Under the pieces are notes generated by a model that saw nothing but the letters and a program-made list of their open reading frames with translations, was not told where the DNA came from and ran no database searches. From Planctomycetota bacterium (GTDB lineage: Bacteria; Planctomycetota; Phycisphaerae; FEN-1346): 64,000 nucleotides of DNA. Below are positions 1 through 8,077 of this stretch, one piece after another (position 1 is the stretch's first letter; each line of letters begins with the position of its first letter). Location of the stretch: contig JAUVZF010000003.1 of the NCBI GenBank assembly GCA_030602705.1, positions 18,875 to 82,874 on the forward strand, written 5' to 3'. The position numbers and the translations under genes were made by a program.

Positions 1-2
1 TC

Positions 3-863
3 AGGCGATTCATGCCGCACTTTCGAACACCGATTCGGAACACGTACGGCCAAAACTACACCCTGGTCTACAAGGGTAACGAGATCGGCACGATCTCCGG
101 GCAACAGGTGTACAAAGAGGCTTATGTCGGGGCCGTCTATCACCACATGGGGAAGCCTTACCGTGTCGAGAGTCACGGCGCAGACACCATCGAGCTCGTG
201 GATGCAAACTCGTACGAACGCACGGAGCCATTCACGTGGTCCGTCGCTTCGGTCTCCAACGTCTTGGCTGGCCGAAGGTACCGGGAATGCGTGGCTTGGC
301 AATACGGGGACCTCACTATCTTCGACAATTACCAAGGGTACCGCCTCATCGATGACCGAACTGAGAAAATCATTGAAGAACACCGGCTGGACAACCCAAT
401 CGCGGTGACGCATTCAGTGCGTGGCTGCTGGCTGGGAATCGAAAAGCCGACATGGGAGGGGATGGGCAACATCGGCGACCGGCTCCGTATCGTGGAGTAC
501 CTGATCCGGATTGGCACTCCGTTCATCATTCCGTGCGATAGGTTTGACCTCGGCAGTTGTCACAGCAGTAGCAGCCTCCCACCCGAGATCTACGTTTACG
601 AGACAGTGCCCGGAGGGATTGGTGTGGCCGAGAAACTGTTTGAAGTGTGGACGAAAGTGCTAAGGCACGGCACTATGATCGCCAGGAAGTGCGACTGCGA
701 AACCGGGTGCCCTCGCTGCGTCCACGTTACGCGTTACGACAGGAGCGTGGGGGCCATCGATAAAAGAGACGGCATAGAGCTGGCCGAAGCCCTCCTGAAA
801 CTCGAAGAAGACAGGTCCTACGAGGTGTTCAAGCCTGAACTCTATGGCTGGCGGCCCGCGTAA
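3..863 (+). CDS. C-terminal part of DEAD/DEAH-box helicase with DUF1998/MrfA-like Zn-binding domain (5' end outside window)
   Basis: Frame is open from the window edge; EAYVGAVYHHMGKPYRV, VPGGIGVAEKLFE and CDCETGCPRCVH cysteine cluster typical of DUF1998-type helicase C-termini. Confidence 0.75.
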   Translation, partial: RRFMPHFRTPIRNTYGQNYTLVYKGNEIGTISGQQVYKEAYVGAVYHHMGKPYRVESHGADTIELVDANSYERTEPFTWSVASVSNVLAGRRYRECVAWQYGDLTIFDNYQGYRLIDDRTEKIIEEHRLDNPIAVTHSVRGCWLGIEKPTWEGMGNIGDRLRIVEYLIRIGTPFIIPCDRFDLGSCHSSSSLPPEIYVYETVPGGIGVAEKLFEVWTKVLRHGTMIARKCDCETGCPRCVHVTRYDRSVGAIDKRDGIELAEALLKLEEDRSYEVFKPELYGWRPA

Positions 864-867
864 CGCG

Positions 868-890
868 GAGTTCCGAGTTCCGGGAGTTCC
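868..890. repeat. Short array of 7-mer GAGTTCC (x3)
   Basis: GAGTTCC GAGTTCC gg GAGTTCC directly after the helicase stop codon. Confidence 0.6.
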
Positions 891-1205
891 GGTGACACAC
901 ACCTTAATTCGCCTTGACGTGGGTGGGGTGTGGCAATAGGGGCGGTGGTTGCGAGACACCACACGTCCACGCCGGTAGCAACGGACCGCGCGGGTCCGCA
1001 GGACACGCCCTGGACGCTGGAGCCGTAGCGCGGGGGCGGTCGGTCCGAACATGGTCGCCCTTCGGGATGACCGTGCCACCCGCCGTGTCAAGGGCCCGAA
1101 TTCACAGCCCAAGACCACCCATAGCGACGCCAAACCCTTGAGGTCGAACGGCTCCCGCCGTTGCCGTCCGCCGCTTGCCCGCCGGCCTGTTATTCGTTGC
1201 TTTTC

Positions 1206-1236
1206 AATCCGCACTCCGCAATCCGAAATCCGCAAT
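1206..1236. repeat. 7-bp period array (AATCCGC-like x4)
   Basis: aatccgc actccgc aatccga aatccgc aat. Confidence 0.65.
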
Positions 1237-1267
1237 GGCTTCCTTCCCCATTCCCTATTCCCTGCCG

Positions 1268-1327
1268 TTTTGTTAGAACTCTAACAAAATCCCTGCCCCT
1301 CTCCCCATTTTGTTAGAACTCTAACAA
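1268..1327. repeat. Duplicated palindrome TTTTGTTAGA-AC-TCTAACAAAA (1268-1289) and TTGTTAGA-AC-TCTAACAA (1310-1327)
   Basis: Two inverted repeats with identical core, centres 40 bp apart. Confidence 0.8.
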
Positions 1328-1400
1328 CTTTTCGGCCTCTGCGGCCCTCCCGTCCGGCCTGCCATTGTGGCATGGTGACTTACATCAATTTTGCCCCCTC

Positions 1401-1479
1401 AAAAACCCCTCAAAAACGGAACAAAACGGAACAAAAACGGACAAAAACGGACACATAAATCGCAAAAACGGATCAAAAA
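1401..1479. other. Helically phased A-tracts / CAAAAACGGA direct repeats (predicted curved DNA)
   Basis: A4-A5 tracts start at 1401, 1412, 1423, 1433, 1443, 1464 and 1475. Confidence 0.75.
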
Positions 1480-1881
1480 CCAGCGCGTTTTGCCTTACCT
1501 ATCTTAACATTTGGGGCCAAATCGCCCCTCACGGCCCAGAATCAACGATTGGAGCCAAAAAAAACGCGCATTTGCCCGTTTCGGCGAGGTGAAAATTGAC
1601 GTAAGTGTTATAGAGGTGGCCGCATGTGTGGGGCAGGGCGGGGCGAATCACGACCGGCGGCCGCAGCATTTCTTGTACTTCTTGCCGCTACGCAATTGTA
1701 ACAACCCTCGACGGCCACGGCGTGCGAGCCCTGAAGCCGTTTCCTCGCATTCGGCGGTTTTTTTGCCGTAACAGACTGAACGGTGACCCCCTTTTTTGCC
1801 GACATAGATAGGGCACCCGCCCGCACCCGCGCACCCCTGCCGGTCACCGAATATCCCCTGCTCCTGGCGTCTGGGGACGCG

Positions 1882-3087
1882 ATGTACGATTACCACGTTC
1901 AGGTGCTTCACGATGCGGCCGATGTGCTGAAAGGGCTGCTGGAGATCGGCATCAACCTGTCGGCGCTGTCCGACCGGCGTAAGATGCTGGAGATGATCCT
2001 GCTGGAGGCCCGCAAACTCGCCCGGGCCGAGGCGGGCAGCCTGTACGTTCTGCGCAAAGGGCGGCTGCGGTTCGTCGCGGCCCAGAACGACCGCCTGCCG
2101 CAAGGCGAGATCTCCCAGGTTTTTCTCGACAAAGAGATCCCCGTGACGACCGACTCGCTGGCGGGGTTTGTGGCGTCCACGGTGCAGGTGGTCAACATCC
2201 CGGACGCCGACAACCTGGCGGAGGATTGGCCGTTCCGGATCAACCGCGATTTCGACGCCACGAGCGGGTACCACACGCAGAGCATCCTGGCGATTCCGCT
2301 GCGGCGGCCGGATGAGTCGTGCGTGGGTGTGCTGGAACTCTTGAACCGGCTCGACGATGAGGGCCGCGTCGTCGCGTTTCCGAGCGCCGAAGGCAGCGGC
2401 ATTTTGTCGCTGGCGTCGATGGCGGCCGTCACGATCTCGAACGCCCTGCTCCAGGAAGACCTCAAGACGGCCCACCTCGACACGATCATCCGGCTGAGCG
2501 TGGTCGTGGAGCACCGCGACAACGCGACCTCGCAGCACGTCCGCCGCATCAGCCAAACGGCCAAACTCATCGCCGAGGCGATGGGCCTGGACGACCGGCA
2601 GGTGGAACTGATCGAGCGTGCCGCACCGATGCACGACGTCGGCAAGGTCGGCATCCCGGACGCGATCCTGCACAAGCCCGGGCCGCTGACGGCCGAGGAA
2701 CGCGGCATCGTCGAACAGCACGCCCTGATCGGGGCCGACATCCTGGGCCAGCCGGCGAACGACCTGATCGCCATGGCCCACGACATCGCCGTCTCGCACC
2801 ACGAGCGATGGGACGGCCGGGGGTATCCGTACGGCCTGGCGGGGCAGGAGATTCCGCTGTCGGGGCGCATCGTCGGTCTGGCCGATGTCCTGGACGCGCT
2901 GCTCTTGGAGCGGTGCTACAAGGCCGCATACAGCGAAGAAACGACGCTCGAGATCATCCGGTCGGAGAGCGGCAAGCAGTTCGACCCGTCGGTGGTGGAC
3001 GCCTTTTTCCGTGTCATGGACCGCATCCTGGAGCCGTACAGTTCGGAGGCGCCCGCGCCGGCCATCGCCGCTGAGAGCGCGACCTGA
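1882..3087 (+). CDS. GAF domain + HD-GYP domain signalling protein (ORF open from 1783)
   Basis: GAF-like N-terminus; HDVGK, HHERWDGRGYPYGL, RIVGLADVLDAL motifs of HD-GYP phosphodiesterases. Confidence 0.88.
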   Translation: MYDYHVQVLHDAADVLKGLLEIGINLSALSDRRKMLEMILLEARKLARAEAGSLYVLRKGRLRFVAAQNDRLPQGEISQVFLDKEIPVTTDSLAGFVASTVQVVNIPDADNLAEDWPFRINRDFDATSGYHTQSILAIPLRRPDESCVGVLELLNRLDDEGRVVAFPSAEGSGILSLASMAAVTISNALLQEDLKTAHLDTIIRLSVVVEHRDNATSQHVRRISQTAKLIAEAMGLDDRQVELIERAAPMHDVGKVGIPDAILHKPGPLTAEERGIVEQHALIGADILGQPANDLIAMAHDIAVSHHERWDGRGYPYGLAGQEIPLSGRIVGLADVLDALLLERCYKAAYSEETTLEIIRSESGKQFDPSVVDAFFRVMDRILEPYSSEAPAPAIAAESAT

Positions 3088-3187
3088 CGGCGGCGCGCCT
3101 CCGATTGTGTTTCACACTCCCCCCGAGCGCGGCCGCGCATGGCGCCTCAATTCCAGGCGGGTTCAGGTAAGTTCTGTCCACTTGCCG

Positions 3188-3207
3188 CGCGGCCCGTACG
3201 GGCCGCG
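3188..3207. repeat. 20-bp perfect palindrome CGCGGCCCGTACGGGCCGCG
   Basis: Perfect self-complementarity; same core recurs at 18095-18120. Confidence 0.8.
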
Positions 3208-3392
3208 TACAGCCCCGTTTTTGCGAGGTCGGTCCGGAGGCCCACCGCGTGAGATTCCGCACACTCGACCGTGAAGTGCTTTCGTACCGCGATTTGCGCG
3301 TGGCAGAGGACCACGGTTTGGGTTTAAGATGGCGGCAGGCAACGGGGCGAAACCGTGAACCAAGTTCAGCAACCTGAAGCGGCAAGCGCGCC

Positions 3393-4637
3393 ATGACCTC
3401 TCTCGTCCGATCTCTCCGGCACCGCAACTTCCGCCTTTACTTCTTCGGCCAGGGCATCAGCGTAACCGGCACGTGGATGCAGAGCGTGGCGATGGGATGG
3501 CTGGCGTACCGCCTGACGGGCTCGGCCGCACTGTTGGGGGTGGTCGGGTTCACGAGCGGGATTCTGACGTTCGTTATTGCGCCGTTCGCGGGGGTTGTGG
3601 CCGACCGGTGGAACCGGCGGCGGCTCATCATCGTGGCTCAAGCCACCGCGATGGCCCAGGCGCTGGCGCTGGCGGCCCTGACTCTGTCGGGCGTCATCGA
3701 TGTTGGGCTCCTGATTGCACTGAGCGTTTTCACGGGCCTGGTCCGCGGGATCGAGGTGCCGACCCGCCAGTCGTTCATCCTCGAAATGCTCGATGAACCG
3801 ACCGACCTGGCGAACGCTATTGCGTTGAACTCCTTTCTAGTGAACGCGGCCCGGCTGGTCGGACCGCTCCTGGTCGGATGCATCGTGGCGTGGTGGAACG
3901 AGGGGCTGTGTTTTCTCATCAACGGCGTCAGTTACGCCGCCGTCATCGTGGCGCTGGTGGTGATGCGGATCGCGCCCCGGAGGATCGAGGCGCCGAAGAC
4001 CGGTGTCCTCATCGGTCTGAAAGAGGGGTTCCGCTACGCCTTCGGCTCGCCTGCCCTGCGGTCGATCCTCCTGATGCTCGGCGTGACGAGCCTGGCGGGC
4101 GTGCCGTACATCTGGCTGATGACCATCTTTGCCAAGGACGTGCTCGGCGGCGAGGCCGACACGCTGGGATACCTGATGGGGGCCACGGGCGTCGGCGCGC
4201 TGGCGGGGGCGGTGTTCCTGGCGACGCGGCGGAGCGTGGCGCGTCTCGGTGGAATGCTGCGGCTGGCGGCGATTGCCTTCGGGATGGGGCTGATTGCCTT
4301 CGGCCTGTCGGACAATTTCTGGCTCAGCCTCGTCATCCTCGTCTGGCCGGGCGCAGCCATGATGCTCCAGATGTCGATGAGCAACACGCTGCTTCAGACC
4401 CTTTCGGACGAGCACAAGCGCGGCCGGGTCATGAGTTTCTACACCGTGATGTTCATGGGGATGATCCCGTTCGGGAACCTACTGGCGGGGTTCGTGGCGG
4501 GGGCCGTGGGCGCGCCGCTGACCGTGATCCTCGGCGGGGGCGTGTGCATCCTCGGCGCCCTCGTCTTCGGAGGTCACCTGCCGCGGCTGGCAGAGAAGGT
4601 CACGCCCGGCGTCGAGGAACCCGGCGCCGCGGCGTAG
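3393..4637 (+). CDS. MFS transporter (MFS_3/EntS-like)
   Basis: RNFRLYFFGQGISVTGTWMQSVAMGWLAYRLTGSA and VADRWNRRRLI signatures, about 12 hydrophobic segments. Confidence 0.9.
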   Translation: MTSLVRSLRHRNFRLYFFGQGISVTGTWMQSVAMGWLAYRLTGSAALLGVVGFTSGILTFVIAPFAGVVADRWNRRRLIIVAQATAMAQALALAALTLSGVIDVGLLIALSVFTGLVRGIEVPTRQSFILEMLDEPTDLANAIALNSFLVNAARLVGPLLVGCIVAWWNEGLCFLINGVSYAAVIVALVVMRIAPRRIEAPKTGVLIGLKEGFRYAFGSPALRSILLMLGVTSLAGVPYIWLMTIFAKDVLGGEADTLGYLMGATGVGALAGAVFLATRRSVARLGGMLRLAAIAFGMGLIAFGLSDNFWLSLVILVWPGAAMMLQMSMSNTLLQTLSDEHKRGRVMSFYTVMFMGMIPFGNLLAGFVAGAVGAPLTVILGGGVCILGALVFGGHLPRLAEKVTPGVEEPGAAA

Positions 4638-4662
4638 GCGAGCGCCGCCGCGCGTCCCCGGC

Positions 4663-5280
4663 CTACATGCCGGCCGGTTTGACCGCCCGCACGAAACACA
4701 TCGGCAGGTACCAGGGTTTCCTGAACCGCAGGATGCGGAAGCCGGCGGCCTCCAGCGCCTCGCGGAGTTCCGAGGCATCGAACGGGACGTGGCCGAACTG
4801 GCGGTTGAACCGCCACGGGCGGTCGGAAATCAGCGCCTCCTCCAACGCCAACACGCCGCCCGGTTTGAGGACGCGGTGCGCCTCCGCGATCGCGCGACGC
4901 CACGCGTTGATGTGGTGCAACATGCCAAAAATCAGTACCGCGTCGAACGCGGCCTCGCGGAAACTCAGGGCCGCCGCGTCGCCGCAAACAAACGTGATGC
5001 GCTCGGTCGGTGCGTCTCTCGCCCATCGCGGCGGCCGGGCCACCTTGTGCCGCGCACCTGCGATGATCTCCTCATCGAGGTCCACGCCGACGACCCGCGA
5101 GCCGCCGAATCGCCGGGCAATCAGCAGCGCCCCGTCGCCGTAACCGCACCCGATCTCCAGGATCTCGGCCCCGTCGGGAAGGTTCACGCCGCGAAAGACC
5201 CTCGGCGCCTCCACCCGCCGCAGCCCCCACCGGCGCAGGGCACATCGCATCATCCACTTCTCGAAGCGTGTCAGAAGCAT
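4663..5280 (-). CDS. Class I SAM-dependent methyltransferase
   Basis: ILEIGCGYGDGALLIARR motif I; DAVLIFGMLHHI; HRVLKPGGVLALEE. Confidence 0.9.
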   Translation of the reverse strand: MLLTRFEKWMMRCALRRWGLRRVEAPRVFRGVNLPDGAEILEIGCGYGDGALLIARRFGGSRVVGVDLDEEIIAGARHKVARPPRWARDAPTERITFVCGDAAALSFREAAFDAVLIFGMLHHINAWRRAIAEAHRVLKPGGVLALEEALISDRPWRFNRQFGHVPFDASELREALEAAGFRILRFRKPWYLPMCFVRAVKPAGM

Positions 5281-5531
5281 GATCTCAGCAACCTATGCCG
5301 TGTGTCGCTCTTCGTGCGGGCGATGAACCCCATCTTACTCGACCGGCAGGACAACGAACACCAAGGCAAGCCACAACGCTTTTATGTGGGCCTCCTCACA
5401 TTCACGTCGCCATTCGGGCGATGGCTGAACGCCGCGCGGCGGCCGGCGACATTTGTAGGTTGAACCCGCCATGCGGATGGCGGTATGCTGGAAAGTGTAC
5501 CGCACGCCACAGGTGAGTGAAAGGAAACGCG

Positions 5532-5780
5532 ATGGCCGATTACGTGAAGCGGGCGCGCCACGTCGTCCGCGAGGTGATGAAAGAGTTCGAGCCCGCCAAA
5601 GACCATGCCGTCGGCGCCGGGCGGGAGATGCTGCTGGCGCTTCGGGCGGCGATCGATGCCGAGATTAACCTCCTGGACCGCGCGACGAAAAAGAAACCGC
5701 CCGAACCGGAGCCGCTCGCCGACCCGTCCGCCGCAGACGACGCTGACTGCGAGAGCGACCGGCCGAAGGTCATCGAGTAG
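5532..5780 (+). CDS. Small hypothetical protein (82 aa)
   Basis: ATG with upstream gtgaaaggaaacgcg; coherent helical N-terminus MADYVKRARHVVREVMKEFEPAKDH. Confidence 0.55.
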   Translation: MADYVKRARHVVREVMKEFEPAKDHAVGAGREMLLALRAAIDAEINLLDRATKKKPPEPEPLADPSAADDADCESDRPKVIE

Positions 5781-5800
5781 CCCAGGCGGGCCCAAGCCCG

Positions 5801-6430
5801 TCAGTCCGGTGAACGCCTGGCGGCCGCAACGGCCGCCAGAACGCGGGCGGCGAGGGCGTCTTTGGTGACCTGCGTGAGGTGCTCGCAGGCGCCGTCGCGG
5901 GTGATGAGAAGGGCGTCCTGGCGCTGTGCGGCGATGGCCTCCGGCGAGTTGGCGACGACCAGGTCGAGGCCCTTGGCCTCGAGTTTGCTCCGCGCGCGGG
6001 CCGCCAGGTCTTCCGATTCCAGGCAGAAGCCGACGAGGATCTGCCCCGTCTTGCGGCGGCTCATTTCGGCGAGGATGTCGGCCGTCGGCTCGAGTTCCAG
6101 CGTGACCTTTCCCTCGCCCTTTTTGAGTTTGCGGCCTGCCCGCGCGGCGGGACGAAAGTCGGCCACGGCGGCGGCGGCGATGAAGACGTCGCAGGAGTCG
6201 AAGCGTGCCGCAACCGCCTCGAGCATCTCGGCAGCGCTCATGACGGCGACGAGTTCATCCACCTCCGGCGGCTCCAGCGCGACCGGGCCGCAGACAAGCG
6301 TGACGCAGTGTCCCTGCGCCACGGCGGCGGCTGCCAGGGCGGCGCCGATCCGCCCGCTCGAGGCGTTCGAGACGTACCGGACGGGGTCGAGGTACTCGCG
6401 CGTCGGGCCGGCGGTAATGAGAATGCGCAC
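5801..6430 (-). CDS. coaB: Phosphopantothenate--cysteine ligase (CoaB domain, stand-alone), GTG start
   Basis: RILITAGPTREYLDPVRYVSNASSG, ILVGFCLES, VVANSPE. Confidence 0.9.
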   Translation of the reverse strand: MRILITAGPTREYLDPVRYVSNASSGRIGAALAAAAVAQGHCVTLVCGPVALEPPEVDELVAVMSAAEMLEAVAARFDSCDVFIAAAAVADFRPAARAGRKLKKGEGKVTLELEPTADILAEMSRRKTGQILVGFCLESEDLAARARSKLEAKGLDLVVANSPEAIAAQRQDALLITRDGACEHLTQVTKDALAARVLAAVAAARRSPD

Positions 6431-6447
6431 CCGGCTTCACCTCGGAC

Positions 6448-6593
6448 AATGAATGTCTAATGCCTAATGACTAATGACGAAACGGCAATGGCGAAAACCG
6501 AAAAAACAGGCGCCGTCCCGCTTTGCGCCTCCGGCGACTGGTCATTAGGCATTGTCTTTTGATTAGTCATTCGTCATTAGACATTAGTCATTG
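6448..6593. repeat. Composite element: (TAATGAC)n left arm, ~60-bp GC-rich core, (GTCATTA)n inverted right arm
   Basis: aatgtctaatgcctaatgactaatgac ... gtcattaggcattgtcttttgattagtcattcgtcattagacattagtcattg. Confidence 0.8.
6500..6530 (-). terminator. Possible intrinsic terminator in the core of the composite element
   Basis: Minus strand: AGGCGC-AAAGCGGGACG-GCGCCT followed by GTTTTTT. Confidence 0.4.
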
Positions 6594-7181
6594 TTTTCCC
6601 GGCAGGTCCCGAGCGAGGTCTGCCAGCGTCTCCAGGATCTCTTCCGGCTCGGCCATGCGGCCTTGGGCGACCGTGCCGCAGGCCAGGCGGCCTTCGACCG
6701 GCCCGACGAACCGCACGCCGCGCGACCGCAGCACCTCGCAGTTTGCCGCCACGGCGGGATGCCGCCACATGCGGACGTTCATGGCCGGGGCCACGATCAG
6801 CGGCGCGTCGGCAGCCAGCAGGAACGTCGAGAGCAGGTCGTCGGCGATGCCGTGGGCGAGTTTCGCCAGGATGTTGGCCGTCGCGGGCGCCACCACGACC
6901 AGTTCGGCCCGGTCCGCGAGGGCAACGTGCTCGGCCGCCTGCGCCGCGAGCGGCGTCCAGAGGTCAGAGTGCACCGGCCGGCCGGAAAGCGCGCGGAACG
7001 TGAGCGGCGCGACGAACCGCTTCGCCGCTTCGGTCATAACGACGGTGGCGCCCGCGCCCGCGCCGGCGAGGCGCGACACAAGATGCGCGGTCTTGTAGGC
7101 CGCGATGCCGCCCGTCACGCCGACGACGATCTCGCGGCCGCTCAAAGGTTCCAGGTTCGGTCCGGGCTTCGTCATGGTCAC
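6588..7181 (-). CDS. coaC: Phosphopantothenoylcysteine decarboxylase (CoaC domain, stand-alone)
   Basis: IVVGVTGGIAAYKTAHLVSRL; PAMNVRMWRHPAV; ends ...LPGKQ*. Confidence 0.9.
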   Translation of the reverse strand: MTMTKPGPNLEPLSGREIVVGVTGGIAAYKTAHLVSRLAGAGAGATVVMTEAAKRFVAPLTFRALSGRPVHSDLWTPLAAQAAEHVALADRAELVVVAPATANILAKLAHGIADDLLSTFLLAADAPLIVAPAMNVRMWRHPAVAANCEVLRSRGVRFVGPVEGRLACGTVAQGRMAEPEEILETLADLARDLPGKQ

Positions 7182-7193
7182 ACGCTCCGGCCG

Positions 7194-7445
7194 CTAGCCG
7201 CCGGCCTCTTCGTCGGACACTTCCGCTTCTGCGAGGGCGCCCGCGATGCGGGCGCGCGGCTCCAGGGTGATCTTGCCTTCGAGGACCTCCTGGACGACGG
7301 CCTCCATCAGCGTCATGTCGCCGCGCTCGACCAGCAGTGGGGCGCCGAACGTCACGTCCACGAGCCGCTTCTGGATAAGGGCGGCGAGTTTGAACCGGCC
7401 GCCGACCTTATCGACCACTTCATCGCTCTTGAGGGCTTCAATCAC
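7194..7445 (-). CDS. rpoZ: DNA-directed RNA polymerase omega subunit
   Basis: KVGGRFKLAALIQKRL; position next to gmk and coaC. Confidence 0.85.
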   Translation of the reverse strand: MIEALKSDEVVDKVGGRFKLAALIQKRLVDVTFGAPLLVERGDMTLMEAVVQEVLEGKITLEPRARIAGALAEAEVSDEEAGG

Positions 7446-8077
7446 GCTTGCTTCCTCCGTGTTTGAACGAGTTCAATCACCTGCCGGACGGCGTCGTCGA
7501 GCCGGTCGTTGACGACCTCGGTGTCGTAGCACCCGGTCTGCCTCGCCATCTCGATTTCCTGCTTAGCCTTGGCGAATCGCCGCCGGGCCTCATCCGACCC
7601 TTCGGTGCCGCGACCCGACAGGCGGGAGCGCAGGGCCTGCGGGTCCGGCGCCAGCAGCAGAATGGCCAAGGCGTCGGGGAACTTGTTCTTGATCTGGATT
7701 CCTCCCTGGACGTCGATCTCCAGCAGGAGCACCTTGCCGGCGTCTGAGGCGCGGGCGAGTTCCTCGACGGGCGTCCCGTAGAGTTGGCCGAACACCTCGG
7801 CCCACTCGACGAACCTGCCGTCGGCGATGCGGCTGCGGAACTCTTCCTCGCTGATGAAGGTGTAGTCCCGGCCGTGGACCTCATCGGCCCGCTTCGGGCG
7901 CGTCGTCGCGCTGGTGCTGATGAGGGCGCCGGTGCGCTCGGCGACCGCGCGGCAGAGGGTGGTCTTTCCCGCCCCGCTCGGGCCGCTGACGACGACGAGG
8001 TTGCGGCCGGTCCGGAGCGAGTGCGTCCCGCGGCCTTGGCGTGTTTCGTGTTCGGTCATTGGTTCGTGGCCGGTCAT
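7442..8077 (-). CDS. gmk: Guanylate kinase
   Basis: VVSGPSGAGKTTLCRAV; STSATTRPKRADEVHGRDYTFISEEEF. Confidence 0.95.
   Translation of the reverse strand: MTGHEPMTEHETRQGRGTHSLRTGRNLVVVSGPSGAGKTTLCRAVAERTGALISTSATTRPKRADEVHGRDYTFISEEEFRSRIADGRFVEWAEVFGQLYGTPVEELARASDAGKVLLLEIDVQGGIQIKNKFPDALAILLLAPDPQALRSRLSGRGTEGSDEARRRFAKAKQEIEMARQTGCYDTEVVNDRLDDAVRQVIELVQTRRKQA

Noticed and set aside
1401-1479. CRISPR array or replication-origin iterons
   Set aside because: Units are ~10-11 bp without spacers and no cas or rep gene is nearby; phased A-tracts explain the pattern better.
1365-1592. 75-aa ORF across the A-tract region
   Set aside because: Composition is dictated by the CAAAAACGGA repeats; no ribosome-binding site or homology recognised.
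1648-2802. 384-codon minus-strand ORF opposite the HD-GYP gene
   Set aside because: Bulk is antisense shadow; only the last ~20 codons (SEC-C-like) were kept as a finding.
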